Positions 43,142 through 51,013 of a stretch of 64,000 nt of DNA are shown here, piece by piece. The stretch is from Bradyrhizobium sp. WBAH42 (GTDB lineage Bacteria; Pseudomonadota; Alphaproteobacteria; Rhizobiales; Xanthobacteraceae). The position numbers and the translations under genes are program-made. The first letter of the stretch is position 1; each line of letters starts with the position of its first letter. The DNA lies in assembly GCF_024585265.1 (NCBI RefSeq), contig NZ_CP036533.1, positions 6,581,001-6,645,000 of the forward strand, in the 5' to 3' direction. The notes under the pieces are model-generated. The model made no database searches. It saw only the letters and a program-made list of their open reading frames with translations, and had not been told where the DNA came from.

Positions 43142-43405
43142 ATGCGACTCGCTTTGCTTATTGGGGTCCTGCTGATGGGGCTTTCTTCAGCAGCAAACGC
43201 CCGCGATTATCCCTGGTGCGTCTTCGGTGGCCATGCTGGCCCCCCCGGCGAATGCATGTATGAGACGAGGGAGCAGTGCCTGGCTTCGGCATCGGGACGG
43301 TGGACCAGCTATTGCGATATCAATCCGCGCGTGAGATTCCAGCAGCAGGCACCGCCCCCGACAGCATGTGACTCTCGCGGGCGCCGGTGCGCGCCGAGAT
43401 CGTGA
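43142..43405 (+). CDS. DUF3551 family secreted protein
   Basis: 87 residues from ATG 43142 with GGAGG 5 bases upstream. A signal peptide is followed by RDYPWCVFGGHAG, then CMYETREQC and YCDINPR, the cysteine pattern of DUF3551, a small periplasmic family abundant in Bradyrhizobium. Function unknown. Confidence 0.85.
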   Translation: MRLALLIGVLLMGLSSAANARDYPWCVFGGHAGPPGECMYETREQCLASASGRWTSYCDINPRVRFQQQAPPPTACDSRGRRCAPRS

Positions 43406-43490
43406 AGCGTTCAGCGCAAGGCCGCCGCGTCGCGGGTAAAGCAGACATCGACCCGCTGACCGAGCGTTGACTGGTCCGCACCAGCGCGCG

Positions 43491-43706
43491 CTATTTGCCG
43501 CGCTTCGAAGTGCCGGTGCCTAGCGCAATGCCGTGCTGCCAGGCCCGCACCCGCACCGCCGCTTCGCTCCGATTGAGCTCTGCCGCAATCTCGTCGGGCC
43601 GGCGTCCGGCTTCGGCCAGCGCTTTCAGCCGCTCATGCTCGTCCGCTGTCCACCTCTTCAGCAAGGGATAGCGTGATTGCATGGTCGGAGCTGGCTCACC
43701 CGTCAT
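43491..43706 (-). CDS. Small helix-turn-helix (Myb/SANT-like) protein
   Basis: 71 residues (63 if started at the ATG at 43682). RWTADEHERLKALAEAGRRP begins a three-helix unit ending RSEAAVRVRAWQHG, resembling a GcrA/SANT-type DNA-binding domain. Possibly a small transcription factor. Confidence 0.65.
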   Translation of the reverse strand: MTGEPAPTMQSRYPLLKRWTADEHERLKALAEAGRRPDEIAAELNRSEAAVRVRAWQHGIALGTGTSKRGK

Positions 43707-43802
43707 TCAAGTGCGACGACAATCGGCCGAGACGGACCAAGTTCCTATCCGTGGCGGGCGGGCCATAGCACGGGCTTCGCGAGGTGAACTTAGCAAAAGT
43801 TA

Positions 43803-43830
43803 AGCCCGCGACGGATCGCTCCGCGCGGGC
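43803..43830 (-). terminator. Stem-loop ending the 44187-43868 genes
   Basis: Arms GCCCGCG/CGCGGGC with related inner sequence to the R-family stems; on the minus strand it is followed by TTAACTTTTGC. No tail is attached here, showing the stem type also occurs alone. Confidence 0.55.
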
Positions 43831-43867
43831 CTGGTTTCGAGCGCAAGGCTCGGGTGAGACCTTCGTC

Positions 43868-43948
43868 TCAGTGCATGTGGCCGATCAGATAGATGCCGCC
43901 GCCGAGAACGATCACGGCCGGGACGGCCCAAAGCAGAAGTACGGGCAT
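43868..43948 (-). CDS. 26-residue membrane microprotein
   Basis: ATG 43948 has GGAGG 7 bases upstream. The product is a single hydrophobic helix (LLLWAVPAVIVLGGGIYLIG) with a short HMH end. It is 11 bases downstream of the secreted protein gene at 43960 and probably in the same transcript. Confidence 0.6.
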   Translation of the reverse strand: MPVLLLWAVPAVIVLGGGIYLIGHMH

Positions 43949-43959
43949 CGCTTGCCTCC

Positions 43960-44187
43960 TCAGTTCGAGGTGCAGACCTTGACGGACTTCATGCCGGTCT
44001 CGGCTTCCGACCTGGTCTTGTACACGGTGTCGCCGCTGACGACCGTCGTTTCCGTGGTCGTCGGCTTCGACTCGGTGATGGTGCACTTCTTGGTCTTGAC
44101 GTCCTGAACCACGTAGAACGTTTGCGCAAAAGCGGGAGCCGCAACTGACGTCAGCACGGCGGCAGCAATGATTGCTTTGATATTCAC
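43960..44187 (-). CDS. Small secreted hypothetical protein
   Basis: 75 residues from a GTG start with GGAGGAGG upstream. A signal peptide ending AFAQ is followed by a compact strand-rich domain with two cysteines (KTKKCTITESKPTTTETTVV ... KVCTSN). Family not recognised; periplasmic. Confidence 0.7.
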   Translation of the reverse strand: MNIKAIIAAAVLTSVAAPAFAQTFYVVQDVKTKKCTITESKPTTTETTVVSGDTVYKTRSEAETGMKSVKVCTSN

Positions 44188-44316
44188 TTTGTCCTCCTCC
44201 AGTAGCCCGGTCGATCCAGGCGTGTCTTTTACAAACCCGACTAATTGCCAGTTGTTCCCGGTCATCCGCCGAACCAATTCCGGCTGATTGCGTTGGTGCG
44301 CGAACAGGAGGCTTCG

Positions 44317-44514
44317 ATGCTCGACTTGCGGCTCGTGACGACTTCCCTGGCGGTGCTCGCTGCGCTGATCAGCGTGGCGCTGGCTGAGCCCGTCAAGGAT
44401 CAGGCTCCACCGGTGGTTCAAACTGCCACCGAAGCCCGTCCCATTCGCGTGATCCTTCCGGCGCCGTGGGAGCCCACCAAGGGCCAGGCCGAGTCTGTGC
44501 AATCTTCGAAGTAG
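44317..44514 (+). CDS. Small secreted hypothetical protein
   Basis: 65 residues from ATG 44317 with AGGAGG upstream. A signal-peptide-like helix (LVTTSLAVLAALISVALA) precedes a proline-rich, probably unstructured tail. No family recognised. Confidence 0.6.
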   Translation: MLDLRLVTTSLAVLAALISVALAEPVKDQAPPVVQTATEARPIRVILPAPWEPTKGQAESVQSSK

Positions 44515-44654
44515 CAGGCGTCGGTCGAGCGACGGCCGCAGCTCGGTCGACATTGTCGCGGCCAAAGCGCCGCAGCAAACTCCTCCAAAACAACAGCAAC
44601 CATTTCGAATCTCACCTGTTGTCGCCGGCACAATCACTTGCAGGAGACAACAAC

Positions 44655-44975
44655 ATGAAACGTCTGACAGTGCTGGCCGCAACCTTGTTGCTGCTCGGGT
44701 CGGTGCCCGCGGGCGCCCAGTCGCAGCCGGCGCAAAGCGGGCCGGGCAACAACGCGGTCAACAGCTCCGACCAGAACAACTCCAACGCACCGGTCGCGGG
44801 CCGCAACAGCTTCACCGAAGGACAGGCGAAATCGCGGATCGAGGGCGCGGGATATTCCAACGTCTCGGGCCTGCAGAAGGACGACAACGGCGTCTGGCGC
44901 GGCAAGGCCGACAAGGCCGGCACCAAGACCGACGTCAGCGTCGACTTCCAGGGCAACGTCAACCCCGCCAAGTAA
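44655..44975 (+). CDS. Secreted small PepSY-like protein
   Basis: 106 residues from ATG 44655 with AGGAG upstream. Signal peptide (ending GAQS), an Asn/Ser-rich linker, then SRIEGAGYSNVSGLQKDDNG and GKADKAGTKTDVSVDFQGNV, a pattern like half a PepSY unit. It lies 37 bases before the stress-protein gene. Probably a periplasmic stress-associated protein. Confidence 0.65.
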   Translation: MKRLTVLAATLLLLGSVPAGAQSQPAQSGPGNNAVNSSDQNNSNAPVAGRNSFTEGQAKSRIEGAGYSNVSGLQKDDNGVWRGKADKAGTKTDVSVDFQGNVNPAK

Positions 44976-45012
44976 TTAGCCAAGTAATCCGCGAATTTCA
45001 GGAGATCCAGAC

Positions 45013-45639
45013 ATGACGACCACCATCTCTCGCCTGTACGACAATTACGCCGATGCCGAGCGGGCCGTGGCCCGGCTCGAAAGCGCCGGCGTGCCGCACT
45101 CCGACATCAGCCTCGTCGCCAACAATTCGGACAATTGGTACGGCTCACGCTCCGGCAAGGTCGATCGTGACCGCGACGGCGTCGATGATCGCGCCGAAGG
45201 CGCCGGCACGGGTGCCGGCATCGGCGCCGGGCTCGGCGGCGCCGCCGGCCTGCTCGCGGGTCTTGGCCTGTTGGCGATCCCCGGCCTCGGCCCGGTGGTC
45301 GCGGCCGGATGGCTCGCCTCGACCGCGGCAGGCGCGGCTGCCGGCGCGGCCACCGGCGGAATCATCGGCGCCCTGACCGAGGCCGGCGTCTCCAGGGAAG
45401 ACGCATCGCGTTATGCCGAGGGCGTCCGCCGCGGCGGCACGCTGGTGTCCGCGAAGGTGCCGGACCAGGACCGCACGCGCCTCGATGCGCTTCTGCACGA
45501 GCGATCGGTCAACCTTCAAGAGCGCAGCGCGGCCTGGCAGAAGTCCGGCTGGACCGACTTCGACGCCGCCAGCCCGCCGCTGTCGCCGGAGGATATCGGC
45601 CGCGAGCGCGAACTGTACGGCGTAGGCTCGCGGCGATAG
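45013..45639 (+). CDS. General stress protein with glycine-zipper membrane segment
   Basis: 208 residues. The N-terminal domain (TISRLYDNYADAERAVARLE ... DISLVANN) is the general-stress-protein 17M-like fold; a glycine-rich hydrophobic stretch (about 62-120) forms one or two glycine-zipper helices; a C-terminal helical tail follows. Gly-zipper stress proteins are membrane associated. AGGAG precedes the ATG, and a strong terminator follows at 45664. Confidence 0.8.
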   Translation: MTTTISRLYDNYADAERAVARLESAGVPHSDISLVANNSDNWYGSRSGKVDRDRDGVDDRAEGAGTGAGIGAGLGGAAGLLAGLGLLAIPGLGPVVAAGWLASTAAGAAAGAATGGIIGALTEAGVSREDASRYAEGVRRGGTLVSAKVPDQDRTRLDALLHERSVNLQERSAAWQKSGWTDFDAASPPLSPEDIGRERELYGVGSRR

Positions 45640-45663
45640 GGCCGCAGAGCTTCGACACGACAA

Positions 45664-45690
45664 AGGCCCCGCGGTGCGGGGCCTTTTTTG
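45664..45690 (+). terminator. Rho-independent terminator of the stress-protein gene
   Basis: GGCCCCGC-GGT-GCGGGGCC followed by six T residues: a textbook intrinsic terminator 25 bases after the stop. Confidence 0.95.
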
Positions 45691-45790
45691 ACTTTATCTC
45701 AAATGCCGCAAAGCGGATTGGGCGAAGTGAAATCTCTTCGCCTCATGCTGGGACATGTCGCCTGGACGGGGCAAGCCGGAGAGATCTCCC

Positions 45791-45976
45791 ATGTACTACG
45801 TCGCCGCTGCATTGCTGGTGCTGTCGGGACTGTTCTATTCCGCGAGCCGTCACGAGCTCGGCCAGTTCGGTGCGGACGTGTGCAGCTATGGCAGCACGTT
45901 CTGCAACAATCCGGTGGTCCTCTTCACCGGCGCCGCACTGGCCGCCGCCTGGGGCATGTTCGTCAGCATCAAGTAG
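45791..45976 (+). CDS. Small two-helix membrane protein
   Basis: 61 residues from ATG 45791 with GGAGAG upstream. Two membrane helices (YVAAALLVLSGLFYS and VVLFTGAALAAAWGMFVS) flank a loop with two cysteines (DVCSYGSTFC). Family not recognised. Followed at once by a degenerate tail repeat (R7). Confidence 0.68.
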   Translation: MYYVAAALLVLSGLFYSASRHELGQFGADVCSYGSTFCNNPVVLFTGAALAAAWGMFVSIK

Positions 45977-45977
45977 C

Positions 45978-46019
45978 CGATGATGGCAACCTAGACCTGT
46001 TTTGCCCGACGGAGCAAAC
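45978..46019 (+). repeat. Tail repeat, diverged copy R7
   Basis: CGATGATGGCA, a diverged middle, then TGTTTTGCCCGACGGAGCAAA. It begins one base after the stop of the small membrane protein gene, without a clear stem. Confidence 0.55.
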
Positions 46020-46122
46020 TCACTTAGCATTTTCGAAAATCAGCCGCCGGCGGCGGCAGCGGGAACTTATGTTCCTTGATTCGCATTTGCTATGACGACG
46101 TCCGCACCGTTCGAGCCCGTTT

Positions 46123-47409
46123 ATGAGCGACAGCGCCCTCACCCCGACGAAATCCGCGCCAACGCTGCTGCAACGCTTGGGGCCCGGCCTCATCACCGGA
46201 GCTGCCGACGACGATCCGTCCGGCATCGCCACCTATTCGCAGGCCGGCGCCCAATTCGGCTATGGTCTGTTGTGGACGGCGTTTCTGACCACGCCGTTCA
46301 TGATCGCGATCCAGCTCGTCAGCGCGCAGATCGGCCGCGTCACCGGCAAGGGGCTCGCCGCCAACGTCATGCGGGTCGCGCCGCGCTGGGCTGTGCTGGC
46401 GTTGGTCTCGATGCTGGTCGCCGCGAACACGTTCAACATCGCCGCCGACATCGCCGCGATGGCCGAGGCACTCTCGCTCGTGATCGGCGGCCTCAACCAC
46501 GAGCACGCGCTGATCTTCGCGGCCGGCTCGACCCTGCTGCAGGTGTTCCTGCCCTATCGCCGTTATTCGCCGGTGTTGAAATTCCTCACACTGGCGCTGT
46601 TCGCCTATGTCGCGACCGCCTTCACGGTGCAGATTCCCTGGAGCACGGCGCTGCTCGCCGCGGTGTGGCCGAAGGTAAACGTCAGCAGCGACTATCTCCT
46701 CATGGTGGTCGCCGTGCTCGGCACCACCATCAGCCCCTATCTGTTCTTCTGGCAGGCCTCGCAGGAGGTCGAGGAGATGAACCAGGGCAAGCGCGACAAG
46801 CCGCTTCGCGAGCTCAAGCGCGGCGGCGGTCACGAGCTCGACCGCATCAAGATGGACACGGTCTCCGGCATGCTGCTCTCCAACGGCATCGCCTTCTTCA
46901 TCATCCTGACCACCGCATCGGTCCTGCACGCCAACGGCGTCACCAATATCGGCTCGGCGACGGAAGCGGCCGAAGCGCTGCGGCCGCTCGCAGGCGATTT
47001 CACCTTCGCCCTGTTTGCGACCGGGATCATCGGCACGGGCCTGCTCGCGATTCCGGTGCTGGCGGGCTCGGCCGCCTACGGCGTTGCCGAGATCTTCGGC
47101 TGGCGCGCCACGCTGGAGGCCAAGCCGGACGAAGCGGCCGGCTTCTACACCATCATCGCCGCGGCGACCCTCATCGGCTTCGGCCTCGGCTTCACCGGCA
47201 TCGACTCGATCCACATGCTGGTGTGGAGCGCGGTGCTCAACGGCATCGTCGCCGTCCCCATCATGGCGATGATGATGCTGATCGTCTCGAGCCGCGCGAT
47301 CATGGGCCGCTTCAGGGCCCGCTCCTGGCTGATCGCGCTGGGCTGGCTCGGCACCGCGCTGATGGCGCTCGCCGTTCTCGCTTTGCTCGGCTCGTCGGTG
47401 ATTGGCTGA
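46123..47409 (+). CDS. NRAMP-family divalent metal transporter with atypical metal-site motifs
   Basis: 428 residues, about 11 membrane helices. The TM1 motif, canonically DPGN, reads DPSG (31-34), and the TM6 segment that normally carries a methionine reads TTISPYLFFWQ (201-211). These changes are seen in NRAMP relatives that lack the soft metal-binding Met, so specificity may differ from Mn/Fe (for example toward Mg or harder ions). The protein is otherwise full length. The gene is monocistronic, 27 bases before a poorly supported alternative start frame. Family sure, ion not. Confidence 0.88.
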   Translation: MSDSALTPTKSAPTLLQRLGPGLITGAADDDPSGIATYSQAGAQFGYGLLWTAFLTTPFMIAIQLVSAQIGRVTGKGLAANVMRVAPRWAVLALVSMLVAANTFNIAADIAAMAEALSLVIGGLNHEHALIFAAGSTLLQVFLPYRRYSPVLKFLTLALFAYVATAFTVQIPWSTALLAAVWPKVNVSSDYLLMVVAVLGTTISPYLFFWQASQEVEEMNQGKRDKPLRELKRGGGHELDRIKMDTVSGMLLSNGIAFFIILTTASVLHANGVTNIGSATEAAEALRPLAGDFTFALFATGIIGTGLLAIPVLAGSAAYGVAEIFGWRATLEAKPDEAAGFYTIIAAATLIGFGLGFTGIDSIHMLVWSAVLNGIVAVPIMAMMMLIVSSRAIMGRFRARSWLIALGWLGTALMALAVLALLGSSVIG

Positions 47410-47551
47410 CGCAAGCGCTGCTTCGGACGCGCTGCCGCGTTGCATCCTAGCGCCCTTCCCGCCGCCCCGCGCTTGGCCTAACAATGCGGTCCGGGCCCGG
47501 CCTGAGATCGGGTCGAAAAAAAGAAGCCCGGCCGGGCGAGTAGGGAGCGAC

Positions 47552-48766
47552 ATGACCAAATCATCAAAAGCAACAAGCCTCGAGATCCTCGCCTGCGATG
47601 CCGGCTGGAGAAACTATCATTTCGTCAAGCTGACGACCGAGGACGGCATCGTCGGCTGGAGCGAATTCGATGAGGGTTTTGGCTCGCCCGGCGTCGGCGC
47701 CGCGATCCAGCGCCTCTCCGCCCGGGTCATCGGGCAAAACGTCTTCCAGCACGAGCGCATCTTTGCCGAATTGTTCGCGGCGACGCGTCCCGCGGCCGGC
47801 GGCGTGGTGGCGCAAGCGCTCGGTGCGATCGAGAACGCGCTGCTCGATGCCAAGGCGAAATCGCTCGGTGTTCCCTGCTATGAGCTGCTCGGCGGCAAGA
47901 TCCGCGATCGCGTCAGGCTCTACTGGTCGCATTGCGCCACCTGGCGCATCAACCACCCGTCCTGGTACAAGCCGCCGATCGAAAGTCTCGACGGCGTCAA
48001 GGCCATGGGGCGCGAAGTGCGCGAGAAGAAGTTCACCGCGCTCAAGACCAACATCTTCTCCTATGACGAGGGCAAGCCGACCGGCTGGCGCCCCGGCTTC
48101 GGCTCACCTTTTGCACCCGAGATCAACGTCGACCGCAAGATCCTGCGCGACCTGCACATGCATCTGGAAGCGATCCGCGACGGCGCCGGCCCCGACGTCG
48201 ACATCCTGCTCGACTGCAACTTCAACGCCAAGACCGAAGGCTATCTGAAGATCCTGCGCACCATTGCCGACCTCGACATGTTCTGGGTCGAGATTGACAG
48301 CTTCAATCCGGAAGCCCTCGGCTATATCCGCCGGCAAAGCCCGCACCCGATCTCGTCCTGCGAGACGCTGCTCTCCTTGCGTGAATTCCTGCCCTATTTC
48401 CAGGCGCAGGCCATGGACGTCGCGATCATCGACACGCCCTGGAACGGGGTCTGGCAGTCGATGAAAATCGCTGCGGCAGCCGAAGCCTTCGAGGTCAACG
48501 TCGCCCCGCACAATTTCTACGGCCATCTCTGTTCGATGATGAACGCGCATTTCTGCGCCGCGGTGCCGAACCTGCGGATCATGGAGATCGACATCGATCG
48601 TCTATCGTGGGATCGCGAGCTGTTCACGCACGAGCCGGAGATCGAGAAAGGCCATCTCATCATCCCGAACCGGCCTGGTTGGGGCACCGAGCCGAACGAG
48701 GAAGCCTTGCGGGTCCATCCGCCGAAGACCAGTGGCGGGCTCCTCAGCTACGGTCGCAAGAGCTGA
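47552..48766 (+). CDS. Mandelate racemase/muconate lactonizing enzyme (enolase superfamily)
   Basis: 404 residues from ATG 47552 with AGGGAG 5 bases upstream. The capping domain is followed by a barrel with ALKTN (base lysine), metal ligands in LLDCN, FWVEID and SSCET, and a histidine in NVAPHNFYGHL. It would abstract an alpha proton from a carboxylate, probably dehydrating a sugar acid or isomerising a hydroxy acid. No sugar genes are nearby, so the substrate is open. A terminator-like stem follows. Confidence 0.86.
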   Translation: MTKSSKATSLEILACDAGWRNYHFVKLTTEDGIVGWSEFDEGFGSPGVGAAIQRLSARVIGQNVFQHERIFAELFAATRPAAGGVVAQALGAIENALLDAKAKSLGVPCYELLGGKIRDRVRLYWSHCATWRINHPSWYKPPIESLDGVKAMGREVREKKFTALKTNIFSYDEGKPTGWRPGFGSPFAPEINVDRKILRDLHMHLEAIRDGAGPDVDILLDCNFNAKTEGYLKILRTIADLDMFWVEIDSFNPEALGYIRRQSPHPISSCETLLSLREFLPYFQAQAMDVAIIDTPWNGVWQSMKIAAAAEAFEVNVAPHNFYGHLCSMMNAHFCAAVPNLRIMEIDIDRLSWDRELFTHEPEIEKGHLIIPNRPGWGTEPNEEALRVHPPKTSGGLLSYGRKS

Positions 48767-48811
48767 GCGGAATGGCATTAGGTCGAATCGATTGCCACTG
48801 TCTCGGTGCAA

Positions 48812-48833
48812 CCTCTCCCGCTTGCGGGAGAGG
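48812..48833. terminator. Stem-loop between convergent genes
   Basis: CCTCTCCCGC-TT-GCGGGAGAGG, a perfect 10-bp stem lying between the enolase-superfamily gene and the convergent gene at 48881. It can serve both; the T-run is absent. Such CTCTCCCGC stems are common repeats in the genus. Confidence 0.6.
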
Positions 48834-48880
48834 GAGCGCACCTCCATCATTGGAACGATCAAGCCTTATTTCATCGCGCG

Positions 48881-49159
48881 TTAGGGCGTCACGGGATTGA
48901 CGGTCGGAGAGGTCTTCGGCCGCTGCGGCTCGATCGGCGACTTCGGATCGGTCGGGAGCACCATGGCGCCGGCGGCCCGTGCCGCTTCGCCCGTGGTCGC
49001 AAACATCGCGACATGGGCCGGCTGTGTCTTGGCCCGGCTCCACGGCCCGTGGTCGACGATCAGCATGGCCGCAATCGTCACACCCGCCACGATCAGCGCG
49101 ATCACGCCGGGATGGCGGAGAGCGTTGGGGATGGAATGCGCGAGGCTAGCATTTGTCAT
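48881..49159 (-). CDS. Small membrane-anchored hypothetical protein
   Basis: 92 residues from ATG 49159 (weak GGA upstream). One membrane helix (VIALIVAGVTIAAMLIVDHG) near the N-terminus and a proline-rich periplasmic tail. No family recognised. Confidence 0.55.
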   Translation of the reverse strand: MTNASLAHSIPNALRHPGVIALIVAGVTIAAMLIVDHGPWSRAKTQPAHVAMFATTGEAARAAGAMVLPTDPKSPIEPQRPKTSPTVNPVTP

Positions 49160-49282
49160 CGAAGGATCCGCATTTTTCCGACAGCAGGTTAATTCGGTCG
49201 AGCGCCCTCCGGTTCCCCTGCCGTGAGCAGGTTCCCGTGCCGGCACAGGGGCAGATTCATGGCGTGCGAGAGGCCAACGAAA

Positions 49283-49306
49283 GAGGGCCTCCATTCGGAG
49301 GCCCTC
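49283..49306 (-). terminator. Stem-loop downstream of the PRC-barrel gene
   Basis: AGGGCCTCC-ATTC-GGAGGCCCT perfect stem; on the minus strand it is followed by CTTTCG. It ends the PRC-barrel transcript. Confidence 0.7.
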
Positions 49307-49327
49307 GGATCCATCAGCAATCGGTCT

Positions 49328-49837
49328 TTAGTTATAGTCCGAATACTTGAACTGCGGGAGCGCCTTCAGCTGCTCCTTGTTTCCGCTCATGACCGCATGG
49401 TCGGGTACCCAATCATTGGTGTTGCGGCTCGTGGCATTCGTCGATGCCGCACCGGTTGTGGTCTCGCGCGAGGCGGGCGAGTTGCTGGTCGAGCTGGTCC
49501 GGACCGGCTCTTCCATGAACTTCAGCTTGTCGATGGAGACGGCGATATCGTGCTCGCCCATCCCCAGGAAGCCGCCGATGCCGATCACCACTGCGTTGAT
49601 CTTGCCGCTCTTGTCGACGAGCAGCTCGTTGATGTCGCCGAGCTTCTCATTGGCCTCGTTATAGACGTTCAGGCCCATGAGCTTCGAGGCGCGCCAATTG
49701 TCCTTCAGCATCATCTTGTCGGCCGGCCGCGCGGTGGCAGCGGGCGCCGCTTGATCAGCCGGCTGAGCGGATTGCGCCAATGCGGCGCCGCTGATCAAAG
49801 CGCTGCCGATCAGAGCTGCGGCAAAAGTGGTTTTCAT
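49328..49837 (-). CDS. Secreted PRC-barrel domain protein
   Basis: 169 residues from ATG 49837 with GGAGGAG upstream. Signal peptide (cleavage near ALAQS), Ala/Pro linker, then a PRC-barrel (SKLMGLNVYNEANEKLGDIN ... GKINAVVIGIGGFLGMGEHD) and a Ser/Thr-rich tail. PRC-barrel proteins of this type are periplasmic or membrane-associated stress factors in rhizobia. Function unknown. Confidence 0.85.
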   Translation of the reverse strand: MKTTFAAALIGSALISGAALAQSAQPADQAAPAATARPADKMMLKDNWRASKLMGLNVYNEANEKLGDINELLVDKSGKINAVVIGIGGFLGMGEHDIAVSIDKLKFMEEPVRTSSTSNSPASRETTTGAASTNATSRNTNDWVPDHAVMSGNKEQLKALPQFKYSDYN

Positions 49838-49935
49838 CGATCGTCTCCTCCAGTGAGCCGGCATCCCGATGGATGCCCGCCCATGAACGTCTGGATATTC
49901 CACTTGTTCCCGGCTGGGCACTCTGGGCGCAAGCT

Positions 49936-50052
49936 CTAAGCGTCGAACACGACGCGCAAAGCCATCACGATGATTGCTGAGATGAGAAACGAAATCGCGA
50001 GCAGGGTCCAACTCGGCCTCGTGCTCGCGCGGGCCAGGCGGACAACCAGCAT
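49936..50052 (-). CDS. 38-residue membrane microprotein
   Basis: ATG 50052 with GAGGTG 8 bases upstream opens a 38-codon frame: a basic N-terminus (RLARASTRPSW) and one helix (LLAISFLISAIIVMALRVVF). It follows the gene at 50064 by 11 bases on the same strand. Not recognised. Confidence 0.5.
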   Translation of the reverse strand: MLVVRLARASTRPSWTLLAISFLISAIIVMALRVVFDA

Positions 50053-50063
50053 CTTCAAGCACC

Positions 50064-50273
50064 TCAACATTCATCCCTGGGAAGTCGGTGCAGGTAGGCT
50101 ATCCCGAAGCAGGCAAGCTCTTCGGTATCGCTTCGGTGCTCTTCCCATCTCCTCTGCAGATGGCGTTCCAGCAGACAGCGCCGGGTGTCGTCGGCCGCGA
50201 CCTCGGGATGCCGCGCCCGGTACACTGTCCAGGCGGTGTCCGCGGCGTTCTTCAAGGCGATGTCGTCGACCAT
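50064..50273 (-). CDS. Small hypothetical protein
   Basis: 69 residues with GGAGAG before the ATG. A helical protein (DIALKNAADTAWTVYRARHP, RRCLLERHLQRRWEEHRS) without known domain. Probably cotranscribed with the 38-residue membrane protein. The stretch 50274-50470 holds no clear gene. Confidence 0.6.
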   Translation of the reverse strand: MVDDIALKNAADTAWTVYRARHPEVAADDTRRCLLERHLQRRWEEHRSDTEELACFGIAYLHRLPRDEC

Positions 50274-50470
50274 CCCCGCTCTCCGGAAAACCGAACCTCG
50301 TCGCGTGCCAACTCAAGGACAGCTTCCAAGGTTTCCGCTTTTTCCCGGTCTTCGACCATTTGATGATTCAGGGCGACTTGATCGGATTGAACTCTTGATC
50401 AGATTGCCTTGGCTCGGCGCGTCGCGGGCCGCGCTCGAAATGGTCCGGGCCTTGAAGGGGGCGGTTTCGC

Positions 50471-50890
50471 TCACCAATCTCCGAAGAAGGGGCCGTGCCT
50501 CTCGAAAGCCAACCGCGGTCCGGGCGTTCGTCTCGATAGCCTTGCCGAACGCTTGGCCTGCGGGCGGCTCTGCCAGGATCGACCGGCGGGCGGCTCTTGC
50601 TTGGTCTTGGCAGGAAGTGCTGCAGGCATGGCGGCCATCGCTTCGCGAATCGGCTGCGGCGGCGCCTCGAGCGGCGGCTCGGCCTGCGCGATCTGCGGAA
50701 GGTCGGCACGCGGTCGAGTGTCGAACACGATCTTCTCCGGAAGAGGTGTCGCCGATCGGATCCGGATCGTCGTTTTGGCGGGTTCGGGCGTATCGGCCCG
50801 TGCCAGCGGCGCCGGAAGATAGTGCTCCGCCGCGAAGATCAGCGCCAGGAGCAGCCCGCCGACAAAGACGAAGTATCGAATGATCGGCAT
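50471..50890 (-). CDS. Small membrane-anchored hypothetical protein
   Basis: 139 residues from ATG 50890 with GGAG upstream. One N-terminal helix (YFVFVGGLLLALIFAAEHYL) and a proline-rich periplasmic part with IRIRSATPLPEKIVFDTRP. The final third is rich in Arg/Ser and less protein-like, so a frameshift near the end is possible. Confidence 0.55.
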   Translation of the reverse strand: MPIIRYFVFVGGLLLALIFAAEHYLPAPLARADTPEPAKTTIRIRSATPLPEKIVFDTRPRADLPQIAQAEPPLEAPPQPIREAMAAMPAALPAKTKQEPPAGRSWQSRPQAKRSARLSRRTPGPRLAFERHGPFFGDW

Positions 50891-51013
50891 GACGGCCACT
50901 CCGCGCCGCAACGCGCGGCCTGCGAGAACCCACCAATCACGGCAAGGTTCCGAGGTATTGCCACTTTTTCCCGGAATGAGGATCGAGCTGTCAGCTGTCG
51001 CCTAGGCGCCGCT

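Noticed and set aside
46090..47559. 489-codon minus-strand frame over the NRAMP gene
   Set aside because: The NRAMP reading has about 11 membrane helices and family motifs; the reverse frame is charged and repetitive.
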